Positions 24,309 to 35,460 of a DNA stretch of 64,000 nt are shown piece after piece; position 1 is the first letter of the stretch, and every line of letters starts with the position of its first letter. The stretch is from Pegea sp. RAD2-039 (taxonomy: Eukaryota; Chordata; Thaliacea; Salpida; Salpidae). The position numbers and the translations under genes were made by a program. The notes under the pieces were generated by a model, which did not search any database, was not told where the DNA came from, and saw nothing but the letters and a program-made list of their open reading frames with translations. The stretch lies in assembly GCA_034620365.1 (NCBI GenBank), contig JAQGEQ010000048.1, forward strand, positions 2,046,001 to 2,110,000, given 5' to 3'.

Positions 24309-25904
24309 ATGGAACTTCTAAAAATCACTTCAATATCTACTTCTTATCCACAATATGGACTTAAAGAAATTAAAAATAAAAATTTTCGATCACAAATCCG
24401 AAGCAACCTAAATGAAGAAGAAAAATTCGATAAGAATACTAGTAGCAAGAAAATGTTAAATAAATTTGCAATAAATCGTTTTCATGAAAACGGTGAAGAT
24501 TTGGTATCTTGCATGGAAACTCGTAGAATTCGAACTTCTGGTCAAAAAGTTGATGATAAAACACAAGATCATAGAAATTCAAGGGAGATAGAATGTGTCA
24601 CAAAACTAAAAAGTTCTTCTCTGCACAACAACCGTTCAATCATTAACTATTTTTCTTTGTTTGAATCAAATAGATACAAGAAGACAAAAAATTCTGATCA
24701 ACAGTATACTATTGCTGTCAAAGGTGTGGAGCTGCAAAAAATTGGTACTAAAAGTACAACATCAACGTCTGAGCTACCAAGTTCCGGGAACACCTATTTA
24801 CAACTTAAAAAAACAAATGAGAAGAAAACAGAGATTCAAAGAATTTTAAATCTACGAAAACTAAGAAATCAACAAATAAAAAGAAATGGTCAAAGTAGAG
24901 AAAGTTTAAGTTTATTAAGATCAAGCTGCTTGCTTGTTAGCCCAAAAGTTAAAGATAAAACAAGGCACAAGCTAAACTCATCATCTTTTGAAAAGTCTGC
25001 AGAACAAGATCTAAAAATCGTAAGGCTTGATTCAAAATTAAAAAGTAATGAAGAAAGAACTGTTGATGACATTGATTTGATTAAAACAAAAGAAAATTAT
25101 TTTAAAAGTTGTGTTTCCAGTCCAATCACTAAAGTTGTTATTCGCAAGCAAGATGACCAAAAAAACAAAGCTCAACCCTTAGATATTATCAAAACTAAAC
25201 CAAAAGAAGATCATCAACTACAAAAAGCTTTTGTTTATTGTGGGTCTTCTGCAAAAACTTCAAAGTACTTTTCACGCTTTGTAAACAAACATAAAAATGA
25301 TAAAAGAAATTGTTGGATTACAAATGAAAAAGAAAAAATGTTTACAAGTACAACATTGGTAAATCTAAGCAACAAAAATGTAAAGAACAAGTCTTTGCTA
25401 GCTCAACATAGCAACCTAAGAGTACCCAATAAGCTTGTAGAACAAAAGACAGCTAAAGTCAAACAAACTGACATCTTTTTATCACAGCCTAGCACTTTTC
25501 TGAATTCTAAAGTTCTTCCTTTAAAAGATTATTCGTCTTCTATAAAAAATGTCTTGTTTGATCAAAATTATTCTAAAACACCGAAACTAAAAGATAGTTT
25601 CGACAACATTCTGCCAAAGTTATCATTTAGGAAAAACAATAAAGATATTTGCGAAGGTAAACCATCTCTCAATTCAAATAATAAATTGAAACCAGGTAAG
25701 CATCATCAAGTGAAAATAAATGTTCGAAATCAAGAACTAGAAGATGGAAAGCATTTAATCAAACCAATTATAGAAAAAGTTCAACTAAAGTATACTGCTT
25801 TAAGTCCAAGATCTGTTTCCGCTCCTTTAAATGAACAAATTAATTATTGTGATGAGTTAAAAACTAAACTAATACTTAAATGGTTAGAAAGTTACAATAA
25901 ATAA
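24309..25904 (+). CDS. Unrecognised single-exon lysine/serine/asparagine-rich protein (531 aa)
   Basis: One uninterrupted frame of 531 codons in DNA where random frames seldom exceed 100, with balanced codon use, so it is real. I do not recognise the family. It is strongly basic, rich in Lys, Ser, Asn and Gln, has no signal peptide, no membrane segment and few hydrophobic blocks, and is probably largely disordered. Serine/proline sites (for example ALSPRSVSAPL near residue 498) look like phosphorylation or docking sites. The last 20 residues (CDELKTKLILKWLESYNK) are the most ordered-looking part, an amphipathic helix that may be a conserved interaction module. Cytoskeletal or nuclear scaffold roles are possible guesses only. 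The stop codon lies within AATAAATAAG, so a poly(A) signal overlaps it. Confidence 0.75.
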   Translation: MELLKITSISTSYPQYGLKEIKNKNFRSQIRSNLNEEEKFDKNTSSKKMLNKFAINRFHENGEDLVSCMETRRIRTSGQKVDDKTQDHRNSREIECVTKLKSSSLHNNRSIINYFSLFESNRYKKTKNSDQQYTIAVKGVELQKIGTKSTTSTSELPSSGNTYLQLKKTNEKKTEIQRILNLRKLRNQQIKRNGQSRESLSLLRSSCLLVSPKVKDKTRHKLNSSSFEKSAEQDLKIVRLDSKLKSNEERTVDDIDLIKTKENYFKSCVSSPITKVVIRKQDDQKNKAQPLDIIKTKPKEDHQLQKAFVYCGSSAKTSKYFSRFVNKHKNDKRNCWITNEKEKMFTSTTLVNLSNKNVKNKSLLAQHSNLRVPNKLVEQKTAKVKQTDIFLSQPSTFLNSKVLPLKDYSSSIKNVLFDQNYSKTPKLKDSFDNILPKLSFRKNNKDICEGKPSLNSNNKLKPGKHHQVKINVRNQELEDGKHLIKPIIEKVQLKYTALSPRSVSAPLNEQINYCDELKTKLILKWLESYNK

Positions 25905-26962
25905 GTATTTCGAGTTAAACTGACAAACCATCTCAACAGTAAATGTAAAACAAATAATTATTTTCAGTGTTTTGTAAGAATTTTATTACTCGTATAAACC
26001 AATCGATTGTAAAATCTAATTTTTTTAATTATGACTACTATCATTTTATAAAAAAGATACTTGCAATCATTAAATACTTGCTTACTGCATACAGTACCTT
26101 AACCATCTTTGCCATTCAGTTTGAGATCTATATACAAGACAAGTTTTTCGTAGCTTCGATCGTCAAGAGATTTTATAATTCAAGATTCTAAACCAACTGA
26201 TCCACTTTCTCTGTATTCCACGTTGAATTCAAATGGGTATGATTGAAAAGTTCTCATCTTGTTCCCCGATGAGATATGATTTTTTACAATAATTTTTAAT
26301 TTTTTATATCAAATCAGTATTTGCTACTTGTTTATTTGCATCTCTTTTCAACTTGATTTTTTTGTAAACTATCAGAAACATATTTTGATATTCTAATATT
26401 TCCAACAACGCCAATTTTCAGCACTTTTAAAACTTTACAATTATTTTAAAATCAATTTTATAATTGTCAATAAATGTTTTAACTTGAGGTTCTATGTTCA
26501 ATTTAATTCTGAATAACTGAAGAAAATTTGCAAAAGAATAAACTTTGTTAAGGAATTTCAATAAATCTCTGACTTAAACTGATAAAGCAAACGAGTTGAT
26601 AAAGAAGTTTTAATCATTGATACGGCAGCGATAATAGTTGATAATTCAAATTTTGAAAACGCAAAAATGATATCAAAGTGACAAATCTTTGTAAAAAATC
26701 AATATAAGATTCGAGAGTTAAAATAGAATTAACGTAAAGTTATTTTCAAAACTACAAGATTATTTTAGTTTGGCACTTATACATTTCAACTTTATAAATA
26801 TGAACCAATAATAATCACATACATCTTCAGAATTTTATATGATTCAAATAGTTTCAGTATTATAAAAACTGTTTAATATATTTTAAAGCTCATATTAGAA
26901 AAAAGGATTGCACAACAAAAAAAAAAGTACTTGATTAAAAAGTTTCGAGAAATAAAAACAAT
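25905..26962. other. Intergenic between convergent genes
   Basis: 3' flanks of the unknown plus-strand gene and the minus-strand transporter. No exon or repeat seen; the small frame at 25967-26191 has no recognisable features. Confidence 0.5.
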
Positions 26963-29861
26963 TTACAAAGTTGTCATGTTTACGTAACACGGAACAGTAA
27001 AACCTGAAGACCCGTCAATTAAAGATTTAAAAACAGAGTACAAAGTCGCAACACCACCAACGACTCCAATAGTTACTATAAAATACATCAACATCTTAGA
27101 AAATAATGAGACGTGGTTTGAATTGGTACGAATCAAGTTTTCGGATTGACTGGATGTTGAATATAATAATTCTTCTGTTGGTTCGACTTCATCATTAAAA
27201 CGTTTTGTGAGCATCAAATAGAACAAGGGAGGGAATACGAAATTTGTAGCTGTAGTACATACACCTCCAACAAGTGAAAGAATAATACCAAAATGTGGAA
27301 TACTTAATCCGATAAAAAGCATGAGTAAGACCAAACCAGTTCGTAGCAAACATCGCTGCCAGCAAAACTCTGAGAAAATTGTTGTTTTAATCAATTTATC
27401 ATTTGAAGGGAATCTTCAACAAATTTTAAAAAATAGAAAGAAGATTTACAAAGATAAAGTATTAGGTAGTAGGTGACGAAAGTTATTATTACCTTGATTA
27501 AATATAAGGTGGTTTACCTTTAAAATAAATTGACGTATTTGATAGACTTTGTTTCTTAATTGTAATTTAAAAATACTTTAAGCAATAACAAAGATCTTAT
27601 GATATTAAAAATATAATATTTACTTAATCTTTGCTTTATTTACATATTCACTAAACCCAAGTTTTATATAGTTCATTTGTATTGATTATCAAAAACTATT
27701 CAAATTCAATTTACTATTCGAAATCTTTAGCATTCCCTCCAAGTCTTGAAACACAGGATTAAGAACAATCACAAATGCCATGAATAGATGTAGGGTTATC
27801 AAAATAAGGGCAATATAAAGGAACCAGTTTTTTTCGAGCTCGTCCAGAATGTTATCTGCATCCATTTCATTGCCAATAACCACAAAACCGGTCACTGAAA
27901 CTGGTATATACAAGCAAAGTGTCACTGCAAAAAAGTCGTTCTTTGTAAGAAGTCACTTTAAAACCTTAAAAAATTAAGGATTCGCATCGCAAACAACTCA
28001 GATTGTGATATGTCTGACAAAACTACAAAGTTAAACTTTGGTTAGGACTAGAAACCGTTGAACTAAAACTTATTTTTGAAAACAGAGCTTTCTAATCACT
28101 AGTTGTAATCATTATTATTATTATCAGTCTTTATCATATCATAAACCATCAGTTGCATGCAGACTAATAAATATCAAACAAAAAGCAGCTAATTACTACT
28201 ATAGCAGTAAAGAAAAGATCAACCCACGTAAAAATAATTTGCTTCTACCATAATTACAAAAAACTTAGTTTGAACTAGCATCTCTTATTTCAATCAAAAT
28301 TCATTATTTTCAGAAAATTGAACTTACAAAAAAGTCCGATAATTACAGATTGAGGGAACTTTGCTGGTTCTTTCATATCTACTTGTAAGGTTGGAAAACA
28401 TGTAGATCCTCCAAAAGCATAAAGAATAGTTCCAAATGAAGTAAAAAATGATGCAAAAGTTGGGTTAGAATGCTTCGCTGTATTTTTTTCCATCTAATAA
28501 CATTTTTAATAACATTGTTAGAAGATAAGAAATTATCTTTTTACTTTTACCAATATTTTTGAAGTAGAAGAATTTTAGACAAATATCACAGAAATGTAAT
28601 CATAGATGTAACACAAATGTAATCAATTTGATGAACATGCTAATTTGTTTTTTTCCGAATAAAGAAGTATATTCTTTGAAGCTTAAATATTTGAGTGAAA
28701 AAAATTTTACTTGTAGATGAATAATCTGGTTGTAGTTTTTATTGTAAGTATATAATATATGTTGCTTATGGTAAACTAAAATAAAGTTTATTGTCTTATC
28801 TAATGCTTCTATTAAAATTCATATTTCTTAATGAAGATATAAATCAACAACTCACAGATTGGTTAAAGATTATAAAACCAAATTATAGCAAGCTAAAACT
28901 TAAAATGTTTATACAGAGCAGGCTATTACAAGTATAAATATCTAAATAGAAATATTTGAAAAATAAAAATAGCTACTTTTGAAAGATTGATAACAATAAG
29001 AATAGCAGCTATGGTAGTTGTTACTGATGCAACAATAGCTGTCCACCAAAAATCTTTTGGTGTACCCAGCCAAGACATTGGAATTAAAAGTAAGGCTACA
29101 ATAAGAATCCAATAACATCCAGAAATTGAAGAACCATTTAAACTTTCAACAATATTTGACAAATTACCAGAAATTAAAAGCATAAAAACAACCCCTACAA
29201 ATAAAGTATTTTAGTTTAAGGTATGAAATTAAAACAAGTAAAAACATTATCAATTAAATCTACTTATAGTCTCTAATTTTAATAAAAACTACATTTTATA
29301 AACTATAAAAATATTTGTTTCTCATACCAGCACCAATTTGAGTTGCTATTATACTTGCTCTGGTAGATATACGGCCAACTCTACCAGCAGCTTCAAATCC
29401 TATAATCGGATAAGGGTCTGTGACAGCTTCAGAGTTTTTATACTCTGGATATTGACTACATAAGATGTTCCAACATTTTCCCAGAAGCATGCCAGTATAT
29501 GTTGATAAAATTCCACAGATAAACAGCATTGGAATTCCTATCAACATTCTACTTACCAATAAAACACTTAAATTGAAATATTCAACTAACCCACCCATCC
29601 AGCAAGTACAATAGCTTTTGGAAGAGCAAGGATTCCACTCCCTGCCATCACTCCAAGAATAAAAATTGAAGTCATTGTCATCGATATACCATTGTGCTAG
29701 AAATATTTTTCAAAGTTTATATTTACTATTTTGAAATATACTTTATACCGATGATACTTAAATAATTTCCAATTATTGTTAGAATAACTTCTAGAATAAA
29801 TTTTTTTGTAGAAACTTATATTTACTTGAATATCTGAAGTAACTTGCTCATTAGAATTCAT
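26963..29861 (-). CDS. Amino acid/auxin permease (AAAP) family transporter, SLC36/38-like
   Basis: Seven minus-strand exons: 29826-29861, 29591-29696, 29328-29537, 28977-29194, 28328-28493, 27715-27924 and 26963-27369. Phases agree and the product is 450 residues, typical for the AAAP family of proton- or sodium-coupled amino-acid transporters. Eleven hydrophobic segments can be traced. TM1 carries the family signature GVMAGSGILALPKAI (about residues 27-41), followed by AGWVG and STYTGMLLGKCW; later segments include FGTILYAFGG and VVIGNEMD. The N-terminus is short and there is no signal peptide, as usual for the family. Substrate cannot be told from sequence, nor can plasma membrane versus lysosome. 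The intron between exons 2 and 3 is only 53 nt (29538-29590); reading through it gives a false frame shift, and only the GTTAGT...GATAG removal restores the family sequence. Confidence 0.92.
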
Positions 29862-29912
29862 CTCTTCACACTTTAAGATTTTATCAAAGTTAAAAAAACA
29901 TATAATAGTTCT
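29862..29912 (-). promoter_or_regulatory. Strong 3' splice site before the transporter start codon
   Basis: On the minus strand AACATTTATTTTTCAG ends at 29911, giving a 49-nt 5' UTR. It is one of the best acceptors in the window and has no visible partner exon. Confidence 0.5.
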
Positions 29913-32129
29913 GAAAAATAAATGTTAACAAATATAAGAATTTAATCTTGATAAAATTTATTCAAAAAATCTTTAGATAAAAAATAAAACAGTTTTAAAA
30001 TTTTTAGTTTAAATATTAACTGCTATGTAAGCTGCATTTAGCAAAATAGCCTTAATAAACATATCTATTTGTAGTATATTAATTTTAAAATAAATTAAAT
30101 CTATAGAAAAAAAGGTGCTAAGTCATCGATATATTTATAAAAACCCTTTTGAAGTATATCACCTTGAAAGCATCATAATTTGTAAGTGATAGTAAATCAA
30201 TACTTTACAATTTATAAACACTTAGAAGAAATTATGACACAACCACAGCAGGTTTACAAGAAATTATTTTTATAGCATAATCTTTTAATAGGTTAAAAGC
30301 AAAGATTAAACAAATACATGATTGCACTGATAACTTCAGCCTATACGTCACAAGTTTTTATTATTTCTCTTACACTCATCTGTACCATTTATAAAAAACA
30401 TAGAAACTAGTGGTAGTTACCCGAATATAAAACTATTAGTTTTTAAGTGCGATGAAGTATTGTGATTAAACTTTGGCTAATGCAGTACTTTCTTAAGTGA
30501 GAAATATTAATATTTATGAAATTAATTTATTGCAAACTTAAATACTTAATTAACAAGTTTGCTTTAGGAAGGCAAGCTTAATTAACTATCAAAATTAAAG
30601 TGTCATGACAAGCTGTAACTTTATTTTAACATTTTTTAACATAAAACTCAATAAACTCAATAAGCTACTGCAACATCTATTTCATGATTAATAAACCTTA
30701 AATTGTTTTTTTTTATCTTATCAATAGATGTAAGCCTGTAAGTATTTGACCAGGAATTTTGAAAACTTACAGTTCAAGTCTCCGACCAAGTACTACTGTT
30801 TAAAATCTTTAATGGTTTCTGTTATTTTAACTTTAATGATTTCTCTAAACTTCGCAATCTTTCATACCTTCTCAGAGATTCTGTATCAAAAATTAAACCA
30901 CTAAACAACTTTAATGACAGCTGAAATGATTTTTTAATGAGGTAGCCACAGAATCTTGAAATCTATCTTGCTTTAAAACTTTATTTATTTTCAAGAAATT
31001 AAGCTTTGAAAAATGTTTAATGAATGTTCACTGAAGATAATTCACATAAAATATGAAAGCTTATTGAAATATAAAAGTAAATTAATAATAATAATAACAT
31101 ACTTTAAAAAAGAACCATGAATGTTTCAATTTAATTAATTTAGATGATTTAATTTTTTTGTAAAGGAAATCATAAAAACTATTTAATAATCAAAATCTTG
31201 ACCCACTTGGGCTGCGAACAGTGATGTAAATTATCTAAAGACTCAACCATGTAGGAAGATTATGAAATATATTTATAACGTAATTTGTCCATGATGATTT
31301 ATTTCAAAAACTATTTTTATTACAACATTATTGTCAACTTAGATACTTCATAAGATCATTTCATGTTACATAAACGATAACAATCTTGTAATATTTCTCG
31401 TTTTGATTATCTTTTGGAAACAAAGCTTATCCAAGGTGAAATAAAGTTTTTTTTTTATTAAAGTTTATTAAAACAAGACTTTACATTGTTATTTCAGATT
31501 AATTATTTTAGAGTAATTATTATTTTTCTCACCTAATGACAACAGTTCAAGCTTAGAAAACTGATTTCTTATTTTGTTGCTTATGAAAAAAAGTTTACGC
31601 TAAAACTTATTAAACTGTTGAAATCTACAAATACGTATCCCCTTTGTTCTGATAAATTCATATTTTATATAAGAAACGAGCCCTAAAAGAGTAAAAGCTT
31701 TAGTGTTGTATAATTTGTTTAAGAAGTTTAAGATACTTTTTAAACTAAAAATAATGCTTGAAACTTTGAAATGAATAGAAAGTCTATATAACTTTGCTAT
31801 AATTAATTTCAAGCTTGTGATAACAATCTTTATCTATGTTGTAAAAAAAGTGATGATTTTATTGCTGTTAATATTTTTTTAATATTTCATTACAAACTAA
31901 CATAACATTTTTCAATTAAAAATTTTATCATAAGTTTTTTTTTTGATTTTTTTAGTTTATTTTAAACTAAAAAGTAGTTTATGACAAAATAAAACTATCG
32001 CGTTTTGAGGAATAATGTAAAAAGCAAATTTTGTAAAGGGTAAGTCCCTGCTTGATGTTTACATTTTTTCAAGCTCATACTTTGACATTTTGTTGGAATA
32101 ATTTATAATAAGCCTAATTTTTTCCAACT
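29913..32129. other. Divergent intergenic region, transporter / ALKBH7
   Basis: Upstream regions of two divergent genes; very A/T-rich, no exon recognised. A T-run followed by GATTTTTTTAG near 31955 and TTTTTTCAAG near 32073 are possible acceptors for the ALKBH7 mRNA. Confidence 0.45.
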
Positions 32130-32873
32130 ATGGCATCGCCACAAACAAGGAATTTATTTAGAAAACAGTTTTTAAAGATTAAAAGTAATTTTTTTAGCCA
32201 AAATTATAAATTTTCTGCTACTACTTCTGAACAAAAATCTGAGCTTCTCAATACTGTTGAATACTCTAAAAAGTTAGTTTCTGCTGATGTAAAGGGTATA
32301 AAAGTTTGGAGAAATTTCATAAATGAAAAAACTGAAGAATTAATTGTAAGTGAGATTGATAAAAAATGGCAGAGATTATCATATCAAAAGGGTCATTGGG
32401 ATCATGCTATCCAAGACTATAGAGAACTTGAAATACAAAACTGGTCGAAGACTGTAGCATCAGTAATTAATTCTATGAAATCAACTGCTTTTAAAGTAGA
32501 AGATAAAACTCTTTTAGCTACACATGTTCTTGATCTTGCTCCACAGGGATTCATTAAGCCACATGTGGACTCAGTACGTTTTTGTGGTAGAGCTATAACT
32601 GGATTGAATCTGTTGTCATCATCTGTAATGAAATTTGTAAAAGTTGATGATGAAGATAAATGGTTTAAAGTCCTTCTACCTAGGAGATCTTTATATGTAA
32701 TGGAAGATGATATTAGGTACAATTATACACATGAAATATTAAAAACAGAGTTTTCTTACATTAATAACGAACATATTAACAAAGAAAGACGAATATCAGT
32801 TTTGTGTAGAACTGAAGCTAAACAACAAAAAGATGACATCTTTAGACCTACTTTTATTTCTTTGGATCCTTAG
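32130..32873 (+). CDS. ALKBH7: Alpha-ketoglutarate-dependent dioxygenase ALKBH7, mitochondrial
   Basis: Single exon, 247 residues (human 221; the extra length is N-terminal). ALKBH7 is a mitochondrial AlkB-family Fe(II)/2-oxoglutarate dioxygenase linked to programmed necrosis, fatty-acid metabolism and mitochondrial RNA demethylation in mammals. The N-terminus is basic and lacks acids for its first 30 residues, fitting an import signal. The iron ligands are visible as H145 and D147 in GFIKPHVDSVRFCG and H201 in YNYTHEIL; R221 in ERRISVLCR is the 2-oxoglutarate-binding arginine. The block GLNLLSSSVMKF is typical of ALKBH7 and its fold lacks the nucleotide lid of DNA-repair AlkB enzymes. PIGP begins 303 nt downstream on the same strand. 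Confidence 0.95.
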   Translation: MASPQTRNLFRKQFLKIKSNFFSQNYKFSATTSEQKSELLNTVEYSKKLVSADVKGIKVWRNFINEKTEELIVSEIDKKWQRLSYQKGHWDHAIQDYRELEIQNWSKTVASVINSMKSTAFKVEDKTLLATHVLDLAPQGFIKPHVDSVRFCGRAITGLNLLSSSVMKFVKVDDEDKWFKVLLPRRSLYVMEDDIRYNYTHEILKTEFSYINNEHINKERRISVLCRTEAKQQKDDIFRPTFISLDP

Positions 32874-33065
32874 TAATATTTTTGAAATTATTTAAAAGTG
32901 TTTTTGTTTTAGAAATAACAAAAATATTTTTCTGAAAGTAATAATCAATTTTGGTGATAAATTTTTTTATTCTCTCTATAAAAAGTTTGATTCTTACTGT
33001 TTAGATTATGCTACTTACCATTACAAATATTTTGTTAATTTAGCATTACTAGCTTATCTTATTAT

Positions 33066-33176
33066 AATAAAATTGTTTTCTTATATCAAAAATAGGAAAA
33101 TATATTTCATTTCATAGATACTTTATCTAAAATCATAAGTAGTTTAGATATTAAAGTTATTGAACTGTGGTAAATC
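33066..33176 (+). promoter_or_regulatory. Possible operon-like junction between ALKBH7 and PIGP
   Basis: AATAAA at 33066-33071 is followed by a T-rich stretch and an acceptor-like CAAAAATAG (AG at 33094-33095), then an ATG-free leader to the PIGP start. It is weaker than the RWDD4/POGLUT1 junction. Confidence 0.35.
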
Positions 33177-34007
33177 ATGTCAAACCCTACACCTACTCCT
33201 CAAAGAGCCTTGTATGGATTTGTACTTTATCTCTTCAGCTATATTTGTTTTGGTAAATAAGGTTGAAACATTTATCTACTGTATTCTACTAAAAAACTAT
33301 TTATGAGTCATTCTTATATTTTAACAGGATTATTTTGTATTTGGGCTTATATACCTGAAAGTATTTTGAAAAGAATTGGTTTTACTTACTTACCACAAAA
33401 GTAAACTAACAATTTTCAAATTGTTTCTGTATGTTTATTTCATACAATATTTATACTTATAATGAAATTATGATTTATTAACTATTAATCAGTTCCACTG
33501 GTAATTATTCAATATTGAAGTACATAGTTTGAGAAAAAGCTTATTGTATCAATTTGATATTTTATCTTTCAGATATTGGGCTATTGCAATACCAGCACTA
33601 ATATCTACTTTTGTTACAAGTTTTATTCTTCTATATTTCTTAATAAGCTTCATAAACACAATTTCATTAAAAAGTAAGTTATGGTATAGCAAAACCCTAT
33701 ATTTATGGATTAATTGGATAATTAGTTAAAAATTATTACTAAGTTGCTAAAAAAGTATCTTTTTGTATAAAGAAATATTCAACTAGGTTAAAATTTATTT
33801 TTGACTTTTTCATAGTTTTCATAACTATAATGTTTTATTTATCTAGATCAAGTTAAGGAACTATCTCATGTTGATAAAGCAAAAACTTCTTTAAACTATA
33901 GAGAAGATGATTCAATAATTGAACCTGTTCATGAATTAAAAACTGATAAGCGTTCAGACATCTTGAGTGACGTCATCTGTTCAGTTTCGTTCAGAAGATC
34001 AAGTTAA
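33177..34007 (+). CDS. PIGP: Phosphatidylinositol N-acetylglucosaminyltransferase subunit P
   Basis: Four exons: 33177-33252, 33328-33400, 33573-33673 and 33847-34007, all in frame, about 136 residues (human isoform 134-158). PIG-P is a small ER membrane subunit of the GPI-GlcNAc transferase that performs the first step of GPI-anchor synthesis. The sequence shows the family blocks RALYGFVLYLFSYICFG (TM1), WAYIPESILKRIGFTYLP, then QKYWAIAIPALIS leading into TM2 (SFILLYFLISFIN). The cytosolic tail has DILSDVICSVSF, which corresponds to the DI-x-SEVN motif near the human C-terminus. Exon 2/3 joins exactly at the conserved PQKYWA. It follows ALKBH7 closely and may share its transcript. Confidence 0.94.
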
Positions 34008-35090
34008 AGCAAGAAGAGTTTGTTTGAAAGGTCGATAAAACTTTGATTTAAAATGTTAGCAACACTAGTTTGAACCTAACTTAAAGAACAACAATTTATG
34101 ATATGATTTGGTTCAATCCTTCCTAATGACGAGTAAAAATTCGTTAAACTTCAAATAAATCTGCAGATAGCAAACTGGAATGATCAGAAACAATCAGAAT
34201 TTTAATTAACTTTATATAAAGACTTTTATCTGATATTAAAGACCAAATAAGTCGAGCGGTCTGTGTTCTGAAATCATAATAATAATAGTAGAATAAGTTA
34301 TGTGTGATTGTAAAATTGTAATAAAGTACAAATGGTTATAATAAAAGTGAGATTACTGCTTGAAGTAGCGTTTAAGGTACTAAATTAAGCTGTAAAATAA
34401 AGATCATTAAAGCTTTAGTTCACTCATATTTAAAACCATTTCTTCAGAATTTAAATACATTTATTCTTTTCTTGCTCCGGTTGTGCTAATACTTAGATGA
34501 TAAAAATGAGAAGAATAAATTTTTTTTGATTAAAGCTTGATTTTAAAGCATATGATTGAGACTATTAGTAGGAAAGGTTATGGTGCAGTAATAAAGTGAT
34601 TAATTGAGACAGATATCTGGGCTAAAATGATTTTACAAGGAAAAGATATAATTCATATAGCTGAAAGGTTCAAATTGAATTATAAGATCTTAAACTACAT
34701 TTTGTACTATTACAGTTCTTATTTAACTAACATCTGCACTTATATACCTTCTACACATTGTAAAAACTGTCTTTTGTGTATCAATCTAATACAGAATGTA
34801 GTTTTAGGTAAAAATATTCTTAGTAGTCAATACATTAATTTTTTAAGCATTTATTCAAGAAATGTTTTCGCAATAATTACAAAAATTTTGATAACTTACG
34901 AAATTAATTGTTTATTTTATCTTCTAATTAAAACTATTTTTACAATTTTTAATCAATTAAAAATAGTATTAAACTTTAATAAATCTTTATTTAATATAGA
35001 TTAAGATTATGAGTTTTATATATAACATCCTGAACAATATTTTACAATTTAAAACTTAAGGAAATTCAATTTTGAAAATCAGATATTTTC
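34008..35090. other. Non-coding interval downstream of PIGP
   Basis: No supported gene. A 125-codon A/T-driven frame at 34627-35004 starts with MILQGKDIIHIAERFKLNYK, faintly like a helix-turn-helix of transposase type, but then becomes low-complexity; not called. Confidence 0.4.
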
Positions 35091-35460
35091 TTGCATATGC
35101 AGTCAGGTTATCACACTCACCTAACACGCAGAAGTTCTTGGAATCAAACCTAGGCGGACACATATTTACGGTAAAAAGGTCTATAAAAGACCTAGGTAGT
35201 CTGTCAACACTTTTAGGAGATGCAAAACTACAAATTTCCAGCCGGAGGTGGAACCTCGTAGGCAGTTCGTTGCTGTACCTCTGTCGTTTTGGCAGCCTCT
35301 GCGACACTAGCTGGGCGTAGCTGCATTAGTCCTTCTGATGTATACCTTAATGGCGTGAAGAGTGGATCCTGCTGCATGGGCAGTAACTGGATCTCCATAA
35401 TTTTTGCTTGGCATATAGCATGGCCGTTCTTAGCCGAAGCAAGTCATTTCTTATTCTGAT
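35091..35460 (+). repeat. tRNA-Val-derived SINE, copy 2 (Val-AAC-like head)
   Basis: The head at 35091-35162 follows animal tRNA-Val(AAC): GCAGTCAGGTTATCACACTC (D-arm, box A region), CCTAACACGCAGAAG (anticodon arm, anticodon AAC) and GGAATCAAACCTAGGCGGA (T-arm, box B region, acceptor). No cloverleaf-quality acceptor stem is kept, so it is a SINE and not a gene. The remainder to about 35460 aligns with the copy at 5238-5612 in opposite orientation. The element would be transcribed by RNA polymerase III and mobilised by a LINE. It is G+C-richer than the flanks. Confidence 0.87.

Noticed and set aside
34627-35004. 125-codon frame as a transposase
   Set aside because: Only the first 20 residues look like a helix-turn-helix; the rest is low-complexity and no catalytic motif follows.
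35091-35162. A functional tRNA-Val gene
   Set aside because: The anticodon arm and T-arm are recognisable but the acceptor stem does not close and a long shared body follows that also occurs at 5238-5612; this is a SINE head.
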